Translations under genes and position numbers: made by a program | In this document: positions 10,068-22,318 of the stretch, in pieces | Layout of the letters: each line of letters begins with the position of its first letter | How positions within the stretch are numbered: the stretch's first letter is position 1 | Notes under the pieces: model-generated | Database searches by the model: none | Told to the model about the DNA's origin: nothing | What the model saw: only the letters and a program-made list of their open reading frames with translations | DNA from: Limnephilus marmoratus | Lineage: Eukaryota > Arthropoda > Insecta > Trichoptera > Limnephilidae | Assembly: GCA_917880885.1 (NCBI GenBank) | Contig: OU862928.1 | Span: 43,574,962 to 43,638,961 of the forward strand | Reading direction: 5' to 3' | DNA: 64,000 bases

Positions 10068-10439
10068 CATTTTCGTTATTTGTTTTTGGGGTGTTATGCC
10101 GTGTTGAGCTACCTCCTTCTTTAGCCAACGTTTCGTACATCGTTGCAGTGTCCATCATCAGGGCAGATCCGGCAGATCCGGTAGATGTGTGACACATGTG
10201 TGTTCGGACCGGATCTGCCCTGATGATGGACACTGCAACGATCAACGATGATGGACACTGCAACATCGTTGCAGTGTCCATCATCAGGGCAGATCCGGCA
10301 GATCCGGTAGATGTGTGACACATGTGTGTTCGGACCGGATCTGCCCTGATGATGGACACTGCAACGATGTACGAAACGTTGGCTAAAGAAGGAGGTAGCT
10401 CAACACGGCATAACACCCCAAAAACAAATAACGAAAATG
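10068..10439. repeat. Nested palindrome, 372 bp, two hammerhead-like cores in inverted pairs
   Basis: The sequence 10068-10240 is the near-perfect reverse complement of 10265-10439, around a loop of about 25 nt. Each arm is itself a palindrome: a core containing CTGATGATGGACACTGCAAC faces its own inverse across a GACACATGTGTGTTCGG loop. The outer motif TACGAAACGTTGGC and the CGGCATAACACCCC end match the simpler element at 9000-9170. TGTAGACTACAC flanks both sides (10028-10039 and 10438-10449), a possible target duplication. The long open frames across it follow from the palindrome and are not genes. Confidence 0.8.
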
Positions 10440-10847
10440 TAGACTACACGTTCAATATTTATTGTTATCCGTCAATATTTATCAAGTATCGTGATACATT
10501 TTTTTTAATTTTAAAATATTTAGTTATTAGGGAAACAAACAGTTATGTATTTTATTAAAGTAATTACATATTTATTACTCGTACATGTACATTAGGGTGT
10601 CCCAGGCTATAAGGGTGAATTTTTTTTTTAGAATTTCAAAACGCATACCCTCTATTCTTTTTTCATTTGACCCCAAAAACTTAAATATTAAATATTATTG
10701 AGATCGGATAACGATAACCCGTGCCAACTTGACGTCAAAGTTTAAGTTGAAAAGTTAGTATGGAGCTATAGGGACATTATAGAGTTCATTATTTATATTC
10801 AGTAAAAAAAACACATTTATTATGTATTTATAGTAAAAGACACATTA

Positions 10848-11430
10848 ATCATTAAATTTCCTTTTCAAAATTTGGTTTTTACAAACAGGATATACGTGTT
10901 CTTGTACGCAACGTAATAAAAATTGCTTTTGCTCCTCTTCAACAGTGATTAAACCATGAAAGTCTTGCATTAATTTAACCGCTCTTTCTGCGTATCATAA
11001 ACAGCTCTCAGTGTCAATAGCTTCCTCTTAGCTTGTTAGAACGAATCATCATTTGACCATAAAGATGGGCTCTTCTTCAGAAAACTGTCATCAATTTTGA
11101 GTCGATTAAATAGGAACTTGCTTTTGACAGAGACGAAGTCATCGATGTTTTTCTCAGAAATTATAACGGCTATCAATCGTATGGTAAACTATACAAGAAC
11201 ATTGAAGCATAATTTACATATAAGACATACCAAAAAGTGAGTCACAAAGTTCTTCTTTGGATGCAATGTAATGTTTATCGTGGGATGATGGTATGGCGGT
11301 ACCTACATTCCTTAAATAACTTTACAGCCATAAAAGTATTTTCGAGGCGTGCAACACCGAACAATGAAAAAGAGGTGATTTGCACTTTTTGAGCAAACCC
11401 ATTTTCATTCCCGTTGGTGATCCGATTCTG
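10848..11430 (-). pseudogene. Transposase-like protein, C-terminal part
   Basis: Read leftward from 11430, the pieces give HYIASKEELCDSLFG, then KNIDDFVSVKSKFLFNRLKI, a VKLMQDFHGLITVEEEQKQF segment and a stop near 10850. The pattern, an aspartate/phenylalanine-rich helix followed by a glutamate-rich helix that ends in QFLL, is what I recall from the C-terminus of a large uncharacterised insect protein family found in multicopy. Internal stops and frame changes show it is dead. Its N-terminal half is at 24050-24840. Confidence 0.55.
11290..11430 (-). repeat. Direct repeat, left copy (partner 19150-19282)
   Basis: About 130 bp, from ATGGCGGTACCTACATTCC to CATTTTCATTCCCGTTGG, are repeated in the same orientation at 19155-19282 with only a handful of changes. 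The sequence is transposase coding DNA of the host element, so the Gypsy block lies between two copies of the same target sequence. It is far longer than any usual LTR-retrotransposon target duplication. Confidence 0.8.
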
Positions 11431-11630
11431 GATGGTAATTCTTTATATTTGCCTAATCGTACTTAATTGTTGTCGCAAAGTTAAATTAAATAAATGACTA
11501 AATGTTATACCAAGTAGTTAATATTATTTCTATATATTACCTTCTGTGATTAGTGAGTTAAAATCATAAGCTGGACTAGATGCGAGGTGAGTATCTTCAA
11601 AACGAGCGTCTAGTTCAGGAACCACGATAA

Positions 11631-11646
11631 TGGTGACCCTGACTTG
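11631..11646 (+). promoter_or_regulatory. Candidate tRNA-Trp primer-binding site of the Gypsy element
   Basis: TGGTGACCCTGACTTG differs at two positions from the TGGTGACCCCGACGTG complement of the tRNA-Trp 3' end. That site is the known primer of the CsRn1/Kabuki group of Ty3/Gypsy elements. A 5' LTR should end just before it, but I cannot find a matching 3' LTR between 16.9 and 19.15 kb. Downstream, AAACGTAAGT (from 11760) and TTTCAG (to about 12069) look like splice donor and acceptor sites in the leader. Confidence 0.45.
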
Positions 11647-12817
11647 TTACACTAAATTCATCAGCGAGAGTAATCGTAATGTTGCTTTATTTTTGACATT
11701 AATGAATACCACGAATTGCCACCAGAAGCGGATTGCCATCGGGAGTCCTGAGACAGCAAAACGTAAGTTAAATTTTAATTTTAAAAACCTTTTCTCAAAT
11801 TTACATTACAGTAGTCTAGAAATTTCTAGTATCTTAATGAATTAAATGCTCTCAGTAATTTTTATACAATATGTACGTAGTACATCCCTTTGCGATTTCA
11901 ATTGCATCGGAGTTACCGAAATTGAAGTAATCTGTTAATCCATAAACTCATATCTGCGGATATGATATATACCTACCTGATATCTTAATAATTATTGTCC
12001 CAACTAATGTTTTTTTTTTAAAATATCGTGATTATAACGACCATTAACTGCGAAAGAAATCAATTTCAGAGACGACGGCCAAAGGACATCCGAGCCGAAC
12101 AGATCTTCATGAGCAGAGTGAAAGCAGTTGGCAGCCTGTTCCGGAGCTCACCATCAGCCTTTACCAGAGCTGCTGACTTTCCCCAGAGCAGCGGACTTCA
12201 ATCAGAGCAGCTGTCTTCCATCTGGACAGAGTCTACCCGTCATCAGGGAAGCAGAGCTGACAGCCAGGCATCGATGGAACATCAGCAGGGTGACAAGAAG
12301 CATACGACTTAACGTTCAATCTAATACATTTAATATTTTCCAGGAATGTGCTAATTTTTGCATGCATTTATACCTACCGTGCAATAAGATGTTACAAAAT
12401 CACGATGAGGTTGCAAATTTTTAAAATTCTTACAGATAATTGAAAGTTAATATCTACCTTGATCTACGCGGATTGCAAAATGATAGAAAACTGCAATGAT
12501 AATGGTTTAACAATTTAACAATAAATGGTTTGAGTCTTGGATTATGCAAATAATTAAACAGTTTAAAACACAGAGGTCAATAATATTATCATTTTCATGA
12601 TTTAAAAAAATTGTTCTTAAAATGAGGAATCTTAACAATAATACAATGCAAGGTTGCAATATTTTTTTATACAGTATATTGTTACATCCATTGGTTTGAA
12701 TATTGTTTATTTGTATAATTGCATAGCATGATATTGCCTTTGATATTTTTAATTTACGCACGAATATTACCAATTTTTTCCGATTATGCGTAAGCGCCCC
12801 AATATCTGAAATAGTTT
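11647..12817 (+). other. Gypsy leader region, no supported gene
   Basis: The stretch between the primer-site candidate and gag has short overlapping open frames at 12028-12424 that share no motif I recognise. Possible splice signals (donor-like near 11760, acceptor-like near 12069) would remove about 300 bases. From 12310 to 12800 it is AT-rich and non-coding. Confidence 0.4.
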
Positions 12818-13830
12818 ATGGTGTCATCGGGTGAAGAAATACCCATACCAGTGAATACATCGGAAACAGAGCAGCTTCATCAAGAAATACCGGTAGCAAA
12901 GCATACAGCAGAATCTAACCAATCTGATCAGAATTTGAAGAAAAATTCAATGATCATGGAATCACCAAGTGGAAGCAACAATGAACCTGCAATTCACCAC
13001 GTCTCAGTCAGACTACCCATAGCATAGAAGGAGAATATTTCGCTCTGGTTTATACAGGCGGAGGCCCAGTTTGTGAACTCACGAATAAAGGAAGACTTCA
13101 CCAAATATAATATTATCATCGCAGCACTAGATTCGCAAACATTACAGTGTGTCAGCGATATTGTCACAAAACCGCCCACGACAGACAGGTATCCAACCTT
13201 GAAAGCTGCACTGATTGACAGATTACAGGACTCAGCAGAAAAAAGCTAACCCGACTCCTAACTGGAATACAACTTGAGGATCGTAAGCCAACTGGTCTCC
13301 TCAGGCATATGATGGAACTGGCTGGTCCCGCATTGGCAAATAGCGCAATAGTACGTACTCTTTGGTTCCAACGCTTACCCCAGCACGTCCAAGCAATTAT
13401 ATCAGCTCTCACAGATAATGACATAAACCAACTGGCGTCGGCTGCGGACAAAATCACAGACGTCTACCAATCATCGGAGTGCGGGGCAATGGAATATCAA
13501 GGAAAACCAAGCACATCAAAACCTGAAAACACAGAAACTAACTTATTGTTACAGCTACAGAAACAAATTTCAGCGCTCACACAAGAAGTCTCTCAACTAA
13601 AAATATCACAAAACAATCGTTCTCCTACCTTCCGAGGACGAAGAAACCAGAGCCCCCAGAGAAATTTTTCTTATCAGAAGTCTTATCAGCAGAATCCCGC
13701 TAGAGGGCCGAGGTCCGGGTCTCGCGGTCGATTACCCAAAGGAAATCAAGACGGGTACTAGATTCGGAGATAAGGCTTATAAATGCTACCAGCCTTGCTC
13801 TTATAAGAAGAAAAATGCGGGAAACGACAA
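12818..13830 (+). pseudogene. gag: Ty3/Gypsy gag remnant
   Basis: The frame starts MVSSGEEIPIPV. After a stop at 13025 it continues ENISLWFIQAEAQFVNSRI and TPPTTDRYPTLKAALIDRL-like helices typical of CsRn1-group capsid. It shifts frame in an A-run near 13245 to LTRLLTGIQL...HVQAIISAL, and stops again at 13759. Beyond that, FGDKAYKCYQPC is the second half of the CHCC zinc motif that marks this group; its first half (CWYH) is lost. Capsid would package the RNA genome in cytoplasmic particles. With two stops and one frameshift it cannot be made. Confidence 0.75.
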
Positions 13831-13857
13831 CGGAACCTCTCAGTAGGGACGTGCGAG

Positions 13858-16800
13858 ATTCCGAGAAACACATGTCGTCTCTTCGTTTACGATCGACAAA
13901 CTCGAAAGAAATTCCTGGTGGACACAGGGGCTGATATTTCAGTCATCCCTAGAAATCCCATATACAATAGGAACAGCATCACTTCCGACAGCTACCCAGC
14001 TACATTGTATGGAGCAAATAGAAACCCCATCAAGACCTACGAAACGAGAACGGTCGAACTAGATTTTGGTCTTCGCCGGGCATTGAAATGTCGTTTTATC
14101 GTCGCCGACGTATCAAAACCGATCCTGGGTGCAGATTTCCTTCGTCATTATAACCTTACGGTCAACCTGAAACAAGCTACTCTCTTGGACTCATCAACAG
14201 GACTAAAAATTCGAGGTACTACATACACAGGAACCTCACCCGGAATATCTACTATATCCTCCTCACAAAAATATAGAGATATTATTAGTAAATACCCAAG
14301 CTTGACGCGACCAGATATGAAAAACTTAGATAAAGCAAAACATTTGGTCGCACATTGTATTGAGACGAAAGGTCCACCTGTCACAGAGCGGGCGCGCCGA
14401 CTGGCCCCAGCTCTTCTTGAAGCAGCGAAGAAAGAATTCAAATTTCTCATGGAGCAAGGGATTTGCAGGCCGTCCAAAAGCAATTGGGCGAGCCCACTAC
14501 ATATGGTCAAGAAACCGAACGGGGAATGGCGTCCGTGTGGAGACTATAGAAGACTCAATGCAAAAACAATCCCGGATAAATACCCGATTCCCCAGCTTCA
14601 AGACTTTGCACACAAGCTGGCAAAAGCGAGGATCTTCACCACACTAGATCTCACGAGGGCGTATCATCAGATACCTCTAGAGGATAGCGACATACCGAAG
14701 ACTGCGATTATCACACCCTTTGGTCTACATGAATTTACCACCATGCAGTTCGGTTTATCAAATGCAGCTCAAACCTTCTAGCGGTTCATGCACGCTGTGA
14801 CAAGAGACTTAGAATTCTGTTTTGTATACCTCGATGACATCCTAACAGCATCTGAAAATGAAGATGAGCACAGAAGGCATTTGGACATACTTTTCCAACG
14901 CCTCGCAGACAACGGTTTGGTTATCAATCTGAGCAAATGTCAATTTGGTCTATCAGCCGTTAACTTCCTTGGGCATACAATTACACCTGAAGGTATGTCT
15001 CCAATAAAAGAAAAGGTTACAGCCATAACAGAATTTCCTTTGCCAAAAACTGCAAAAGACCTGAGACGCTTTCTGGGAATGCTAAATTACTATCGAAAAT
15101 TTCTTCCTAACTCAATTAGCACCCAAGCAAAACTTTTTGAACTAATATCAGGTTACAAAAAGAACGACAAGCGAATACTGACCTGGACGCCGGAGCTAAC
15201 AGCAGCGTTTGACGAATGCAAGCATCATCTCGCAATGGCTACTTTACTGGCACACCCGGACCCAGAGGCCAAGATCGCCATCATGGTGGACGCCTCTGAT
15301 ATTGCTATGGGAGCATCACTCCAGCAGACTAAAGGAGACTCATGGCAACCTCTAGGATTTTTCTCCCGGAAGTTCACAACGGCGCAAAGAAAGTATAGTA
15401 CATTCGATCGCGAACTTACTGGTATATATGAGTCAATAAAATTCTTCAGAAACTACATTGAAGGACGAAACTTCACCATTTATACGGATCACAAGCCAAT
15501 CACCTTTGCTTTTAACAAGAAGCGAGCTTCCAGCTCCCCACGTCAGGAAAGGCAGTTGGACTACATAGCGCAATTTTCAACGGACACCAAACATGTTTCC
15601 GGAGACCGGAACACCGTAGCTGACGCACTATCTCGTATAGAAGAGATTAATTGTCCTACTTCTATTGACTACAGGCAAATGGGAATAGAGCAATGTCATA
15701 CTGACGGTACTTTGAAGGCAAATGATACAGCTCCCTCGCCTTACGTCAAATGGTGATTCCTGGCACGGATTCTTCAGTATGGTGTGACATATCGACAGGA
15801 CACATCAGACCATTGGTACCTGACAGCATGCGTGATCAAGTAATCGCAAGTGTACACAATGTTTGTCATGCTGGCATTCTAGGAACGACAATGACAATTA
15901 AGCAAAGATTTGTTTGGCCCAACATGTCAAGGGACATCAAAAACTTTGTTAAACAATGTATAGCCTGTCAAAAAGCTAAGATTACCAGACACACGGTTGC
16001 TCCATTAGCAACGTATGCACTGCCAGAGGATCGATTTAGAAATATTCATATCGATCTAATCGGACCTCTACCAATGACCTCTACCGGACAATGATCGACA
16101 GATTTACTCGTTGGCCTGAGGCAGTTCCCTTGAAGAATATGACAGCGGAAACCGTCGCTACTGCATTAACTACACATTGGATCGCTCGTCATGGAACTCC
16201 TGACAGCATAGTTACTGATCAAGGACGGCAATTTGAGAGTTCCCTTTTCAAAAAACTTACAGAGAAGTTTGGTATTAAGCACCTGAGAACCACGGCTTAT
16301 CACCCACAAGCCAACGGTATGATTGAAAGGTGGCATCGCACATTAAAATCATCTCTTATAGCTTGTGGAGATCAGAATTGGGTTGAAAATCTCCCACTCA
16401 TTCTACTTGGCTTGAGAGCCACAGTACGTGAAGATTTGAAATGTTCACCAGCAGAACTTACATATGGTAGAACGCTAAAATTACCTTGCGATTTCTTCGC
16501 AGCAACTCCACGCGAAGAACCAGATACGTATATTGGACGACTCCAGAGGAAGTTCGACGACATCAAATCGACGCCAGCGAGCGCCCATGGTTCAGGAAAG
16601 TTCTTCGTTCATAAGGATCAACCTAATGCTACGCATGTGTTTCTCAGAACAGACAGCACAAAACGCCCTTTACAATGTCCATACGAGGGTCCATATAAAG
16701 TCGAGCAGCGACATGAAAAAACTTTCATCATTTCCATAAAAGGAAAACAGAAATGCGTTTCGATAGATCGCTTGAAACCAGCTTTTATCCCCATTGAAGA

Positions 16801-16915
16801 TAATGTACCTGTCTCTACAACTGTTTTAGAATCTTCCACCACAGTTCCAGAAAGAACTACAAGATCTGGGCGAAAAGTACACTTCCCAGACAGATTTGGG
16901 AGGCTTAGAGCATAA
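13858..16915 (+). pseudogene. pol: Ty3/Gypsy pol: protease, RT, RNase H, integrase (broken)
   Basis: Domains run in the Ty3/Gypsy order. Protease has VDTGADISVIP. The reverse transcriptase has WRPCGDYRRLNAKTIPDKYP, LTRAYHQIPL and catalytic VYLDDIL. RNase H has FTIYTDHKPITFAF and a DRNTVADALSR end. The integrase zinc finger runs from HNVCHAG to CIACQKAK, followed by a core with HIDLIGP, VTDQGRQF and NGMIERWHR (the D, D, E residues) and a C-terminal tail. Breaks are a TAG at 14779-14781 (usual Q in the TFQRF position), a frame change near 15750 and another near 16090. The motifs are otherwise well kept, so decay is fairly recent. No env-like frame follows. Confidence 0.9.
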
Positions 16916-19150
16916 AAAGGCATTTTATTTTATTTTTCAAATATATAAAAATCTTCAATAATTAATACTAAAATCATCAAATTACTCTCACAAGATTTCA
17001 AAGGTACCTATTACTATTTTTAAAAATTACTAAGAATAAAAATAACAAAGTCTACAATATTTCACACAAATTTTGAGCTTTATTGTTTATCATAATTCAT
17101 AATTTAATATTTTTACAAACAACATAATTACAATACGAATATAGGCAATTCATTGTCAGAGAAATGACGCCTTATAAATTGATGAAAAATTTCATACTTC
17201 AAAATCATGTACCTACATGTCATTAATTTAAGCAAATTTAAAACAATGTATATTAACTACGTGTGTAGCTATGATCGCTTTTCACAACACTTGTAATTAT
17301 TATGATATAAATAACCTTTCATATGTGTATAACTCTGATAGCGTGAATCTCAATGTATTCTATATTGGATACGTATTCAATATAGCTTATATCGACTTTC
17401 ATAAAAAATAGTATCTAGCAATACTTATTGTTTTTAATAATTCCAACTATGACTACTCAGATGTACTTATAAATACACACATGCAGGCATGTTGTTGAAA
17501 CTGTCACTTAAATATTAAATTATAATTATTTTCAAATGTTTACGAAAGCGAGTATATTTTACGACTCATTGATAGTTAATCGCAATAACATAATAAAAAC
17601 AATAATATATAATATAATAAAAGGCTTCAATGGAGTAAGTAATAATCGAGAATCAGTAAACATTTGAAAATGATTTTTATTTGTTAAGAATTTATACAAT
17701 GGTAAAAATATGAATGGTTGTCTGCGCAGTAAAGAATAGTATAACTTAAATAACACAGTATCACTTGATAAAATTTCAAAATATCTGATATGGCATAAGA
17801 AAATATTTTCCATTTAATTCGCTCTACGCGAGATACTTTATTCAGCGCTTATTGTACAGAAACAATAATTCAGGTAAAAATGATTATGTGAATGAATATA
17901 CCTGCCCAATATTGCTACATTGACTCAGACATCACTTGATGTAGCAAGTATTGAAATTTTTTATAACTATATAGTGTAGACTGAAGCACATCTGTTTTCA
18001 TATGTTGTTAAATCAATGAATTATTTACAATATGAAAACATACCAAACATAACAGATGATTACTATGTGTGCTTCAGTAAACATAGATTAATGCATATTT
18101 TTTTTAAATTTTTGGTATGACCATTCAAGTATACAACTTGACACTTTAGTTATTACTTTCGTATTTTTATGACACAGAGTCGTGAGTACGTGGAATAATG
18201 AAAACATTATTTCGACGTTTAGTGTCAAACTAACCTTCGAAACTTATGCAAAATATTGTATCTAATGTATGTTAAGTAATTAAGTATGTAGTTAGAATAA
18301 TAACCTAATGCAGGATAATATACTATAGCGTACTACAACGTTTACGGTATAATATATTATTATTATAGATGTTAGCTTTAGAAAACTGATGGCAAATAAA
18401 TCAAATCTTTAACTAACAAGAATTATCCAAAGCATTATTGTCGATGCAGAAATGCTCCAATAAACAACTGGTCGCCTGTGATACTTATAACAGCGACTTA
18501 TTAAAAACATTTGTCAATATTTTTTTGTAGACGCAGTATTTGCTCCGAATAAATAATTACATATATCACTATTTCCCGAATACTTTAGATATTAGCATTA
18601 TATACTTAAATAGGGTTATAATAAATTAAACATTCATTTATTTTTAATTGTTAATATTATTTATATAACAGCATACATTTGTATATCACAAAATAAGGTG
18701 AATAAATTATCTTTTGTTTAAAAACATACTATATACCATGCTATTTCTATCGAATATGATAATAGAACTTGGCAACTTTTAGCGCAGCAATGTCTGGTTA
18801 TTAAATAATATAAAGATGTATAAATTTAATTAAAATTATATTTAAGAGCTTCCAATGCGTTCACAAACTTATGGGGATATTATTTATACAAATACCTTCA
18901 CACATATACTATGTCACATATAGAATATATTATATTTTTCAGTACTTTATCATGTTTTCGCATGATCTCACATCGCGTCAGGAGGCCTATTGTAATCCAA
19001 AACACTTTTAACACGACTACCTTTTTAATTATTATAAAAACTCAGGCACTGACACAATGTGACGTCACAATTTTTTTTCCTTTGTACGCTTAGAAAATAT
19101 CTTTTAGAATCCCTGCCAGATTTCATTATATCGTTTAGCAACTGGAGGGA
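16916..19150. other. AT-rich gene-free stretch after pol
   Basis: I see no gene and no clear 3' LTR. At 17981-18077 there is a two-level inverted repeat: outer arms CTGAAGCACA / TGTGTGCTTCAG and inner arms TGTTTTCATAT / ATATGAAAACA. The remainder is low-complexity AT-rich DNA. Part of it may be the 3' end of the Gypsy insertion or further unrecognised elements. Confidence 0.5.
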
Positions 19151-19154
19151 AGGC

Positions 19155-19282
19155 ATATGGCGGTACCTACATTCCTTAAATAACTTTACAGCCATAAAAG
19201 TATTTTCTAGGCGTGCAACACCGAACAATTAAAAAGAGGTGATTTGCACTTTTTGAGCAAACCCATTTTCATTCCCGTTGGT
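19155..19282 (-). repeat. Direct repeat, right copy (partner 11290-11430)
   Basis: This is the same transposase coding stretch as 11290-11430, including minus-strand GVARLENTFMAVKLFKECRY. To its left (down to 19025) the sequence differs from the partner. To its right, after 19285, a short fragment related to the R1-like gag end begins in plus orientation. Confidence 0.8.
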
Positions 19283-19284
19283 TA

Positions 19285-19345
19285 TCCTTCAAGACTCTCG
19301 CAAGATTCTAATTTTTTTATTAAACGAAGCTACATTTATTTATTT
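19285..19345 (+). repeat. Inverted fragment of the R1-like gag end
   Basis: CTCTCGCAAGATTCTAATTT and the following bases match, inverted, the end of the minus-strand R1-like gag near 22325-22372 (shared core AAAAAAATTAGAWTCTTGCG). This piece of the LINE therefore exists in the opposite orientation downstream of the element's 3' end. It may come from another copy or from a rearrangement at insertion. Confidence 0.55.
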
Positions 19346-20279
19346 TGAACGAATCTAGACCTCCAGTGTCCTTGCATACGTTGTTAGTAAGCAGTATGCA
19401 AGTGATTAATAGGAAAAACAAAATGCAAAAAATGGATTAGTAAGACAATGATAAATTAAACATGGCAAAAGAAAAACTCATTCATGAGACTCCATGAGGC
19501 GGAATTGCATCTGTAAATACCTGCAAGCACCTGCATAAAATAGAGAACATAAGTAATACAATAAATCTCAAATCAATTGGCAAGTACCAACAAAAAATGT
19601 GAATGGCTTTCGGTCTGACCATAAACTACACTTAGCTTCCGTGTCCCTTAGCCAAACACTCAGTGAAGCCTCAAAGAATGTTAACTGAATATTTGGGGTA
19701 AAATACCCGAAGACTAAAAGAAAATTCAGCGTTGGGTAGTCAGAGGCAGGACAAAGGACAGTCAAGGTTGTCTGATCAAGCCTCAAGCCTGCACATGTCA
19801 TTGGGGGAGGCGCAGATAGATTTGAGAAAGATCTGAAAAATTATTAGTGTAATTAAAGATCAAGCGGGGACGAGGTCCAGCACACCCCTATATGGGGATA
19901 GGAAAATAAAAAAATAAAAAAATTTCGAGTTCAGTTCATCCAGTAAAACATTGAAACAGTTAAAGACAAATAAAACAAAACAAGGAACATGGCATAAATT
20001 AACAGGTAGTATAGTAATTATTAATAAAACAAATCGCAAGGCAAATATTATACAGTTTTGATAATATAGTGAACAAAATAACGTAACGCAAATATAAAAT
20101 ATAACACACAACACACAACTCATAATATATAATAAAATAAATGTTAATAAAATAAAAGAAATAACATATTACAGAAACGCAAAACACATAAATCATAACA
20201 AATAAATCCAAGCGGTAAATGTAAAGGAATCATGAAGAGTGTCCGTGAATTCAGAAGCAAAATACACCTGGTACCTAAG
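19346..20279 (-). other. R1-like LINE 3' UTR and unassigned sequence
   Basis: Minus-strand 3' untranslated DNA of the R1-like element occupies about 20279-19840. It ends near a GTGCTGGACCTCGTCCCCGC block that resembles R1-group 3' ends. From 19345 to 19840 I see no recognisable coding motif. Confidence 0.4.
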
Positions 20280-22311
20280 TTATTTTACAACAGGCCATCT
20301 CTCAACCAAAACTTTCGTTAATTTCCTCAGGCACTCAAAGTTCACCTTATTCGAGACGAGATCTGTATTCCAAGCAGGTCTCGTAATAACTTGTAAACCA
20401 TCAATCATTTCGTCTCAAGCATCCGTCAAAATCTCACAGTGCCACAAAATGTGCTCGGCTGTTCGGTCGGTATCACCACAAGCGCAATTGGGATGGGATG
20501 ATAGAGCCAGTCTGTGAAGTCTACCTCTAAACTCCCCATGCCCAGAAAGCAATTGGGTGATATGGTGGTCCATTAAAAGATATGCCCCTTCCATTCTGAT
20601 TTTAACTGATGGAAAGAAGGAGAAGGTCCATCTTCCCATATTCGATCTATCCCATCTCATCTGCCATTCTCTCAGCGTTTTTATTCTCATCATCTTTAGA
20701 AGTTCAGGGAGAGGCACTGCTGCACCAGGTATTAATTCAATACCAATGTGGTTTACAGGTCTTCCTCTTTTCAGACACTTCTTTGTCAAAACTTCCCTAA
20801 TTTCTAAATCAATTGGCAAAATGCCGGCCAAAATTGGCAAAGTATCTGATGATAATATTCTGTAGGCTCCTGAAAGCGCCAGTAAGGGGATTCGCTGGCC
20901 CCTCTTAAGCGCTGAATGAATAAGTGAATTACCCAGTCGATGTTCCCATACACAGGCACCATATGAAACTTGCGCCACATATACGCATCTGTATAATAGA
21001 CGGAGCGCAGGGAAACATAAACCCCATTCAGCAGTTGAGATACTTCTCAGTTTTAAGAAGAGAGCCTGGGCCTTGCTAGAAACGCTTTTAACGTGAGTCA
21101 AGAACGAGGACGATCTGTCTATTGTAACGCCTAAATATTTAGTACTCTCTACAAAAAGGATTGCAGTATCTCCCATTTTTATGAAAGGGTTTCTACCTCT
21201 ACTGAGGGAGCCTTTCATAAGGAGACCCACGGTCTTATGGGGAGCAAAAGTCAGTCTGTTTTCCTTTCCCCAGTTAAGAATCATATTCAAACCTTCTTCA
21301 GCTTTATTTTTAACTTCTTTTCTACCGTCCCCAGAGGCCAAATAAAATTTTTCGTCTTCGTAATCAATCGCAATAGTGCCTTCAGGTAAGGGTAACCTGG
21401 AGGAGTCATCGAATAAAATATTCCAGAAATCCGGTGCAAGGGGAGAACCTTGGGGACAACCCATGTCCACATCTCTTTCAATGATGCAATCACCAAAAGA
21501 AATTATAATTTTTCTGTCTTTAAAATAATCGCAAGATATTTTAAAAAGTTTTCTTGTACAATTACGATTTTTTAATTTAGTCAAAATCATCTCCCACCAT
21601 GCATTATCGAAGGCACCAGTTATATCTAAGAAGATACCGATTACGTACCTCTTTGTGCAGACCTTCACCCAGTCAAGCGCAGTCATAATGGAGTGCTCCA
21701 TGGACTTTACCTGGGACGAATCCATATTGTTGATTTTGAATAATATTTTCCAATATTTTCCCCAATACAGGAAGAAGTGTTATTGGTCAATAAGCTTTAA
21801 CATCAGTTCTTTCTTTATCGTTCCCTTTAGGTATGATCCTGAGCACGCCTTTCTTCCATATAGAAGGGAAAACTCCCCTTCTCATACACGTTTCCATAAC
21901 CTGAAAGAGTTCTTCCTTGGCATGGATCCATACATATCTCACAATTATACTATTCAATTTATCATGCCCTGGTGCCTTCCTAGGACTCAAACCCTTAATT
22001 ATAATTTCTATTTGAAGTTTAATTATTTTAGAAATTCTTTCCTCCTGGGAGAGGATTGGAGGAATCCGTGATTGATTTCTAATCTGTTGGTGGTGGTCGC
22101 TTTCCCCAATGACTGAATCTAAGGGAACTAACTTTCCCAGAAGTGTATTGAGAGTAGTCACCACGTTAATACTCTCAACGTTCCCGTTATCATTGTCGAT
22201 AACACTAGATAAAAACCGATCAGAACCTTTACCCGTTTTTTCAATGGCGCTACGAATATCCAATGGCATAACCCAGTTATGCCAAGCAGCTCGTTTAGAT
22301 AGCTCGTCCAT
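20280..22311 (-). pseudogene. R1-clade LINE ORF2: reverse transcriptase without endonuclease
   Basis: Minus-strand pieces give SPRKAPGHDKLNS and RRGVFPSIWKKGVLRIIPKG. After a frame change near 21770 come GKSMEHSIMTALDW, FLDITGAFDNAWW, GCPQGSPLAPDFWN and the altered active site AIDYEDEKF (usual YADD). Then come thumb motifs and a C-terminal HPNCACGDTDRTAEHILWHC zinc-like motif. These match the R1/TRAS/SART clade. The AP endonuclease domain, normally about 220 residues between gag and RT, is missing: gag ends at 22319 and RT begins at 22311. The element cannot copy itself. Confidence 0.85.
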
Positions 22312-22318
22312 GATAAAA

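Noticed and set aside
10015..10558. Protein-coding frames across the palindrome
   Set aside because: The frames on both strands repeat the same peptides because the DNA is palindromic; no family motif is present.
20415..21725. Intact R1-like reverse transcriptase
   Set aside because: The frame is long, but the active site reads YEDE, the endonuclease is missing and the N-terminal part is in another frame.
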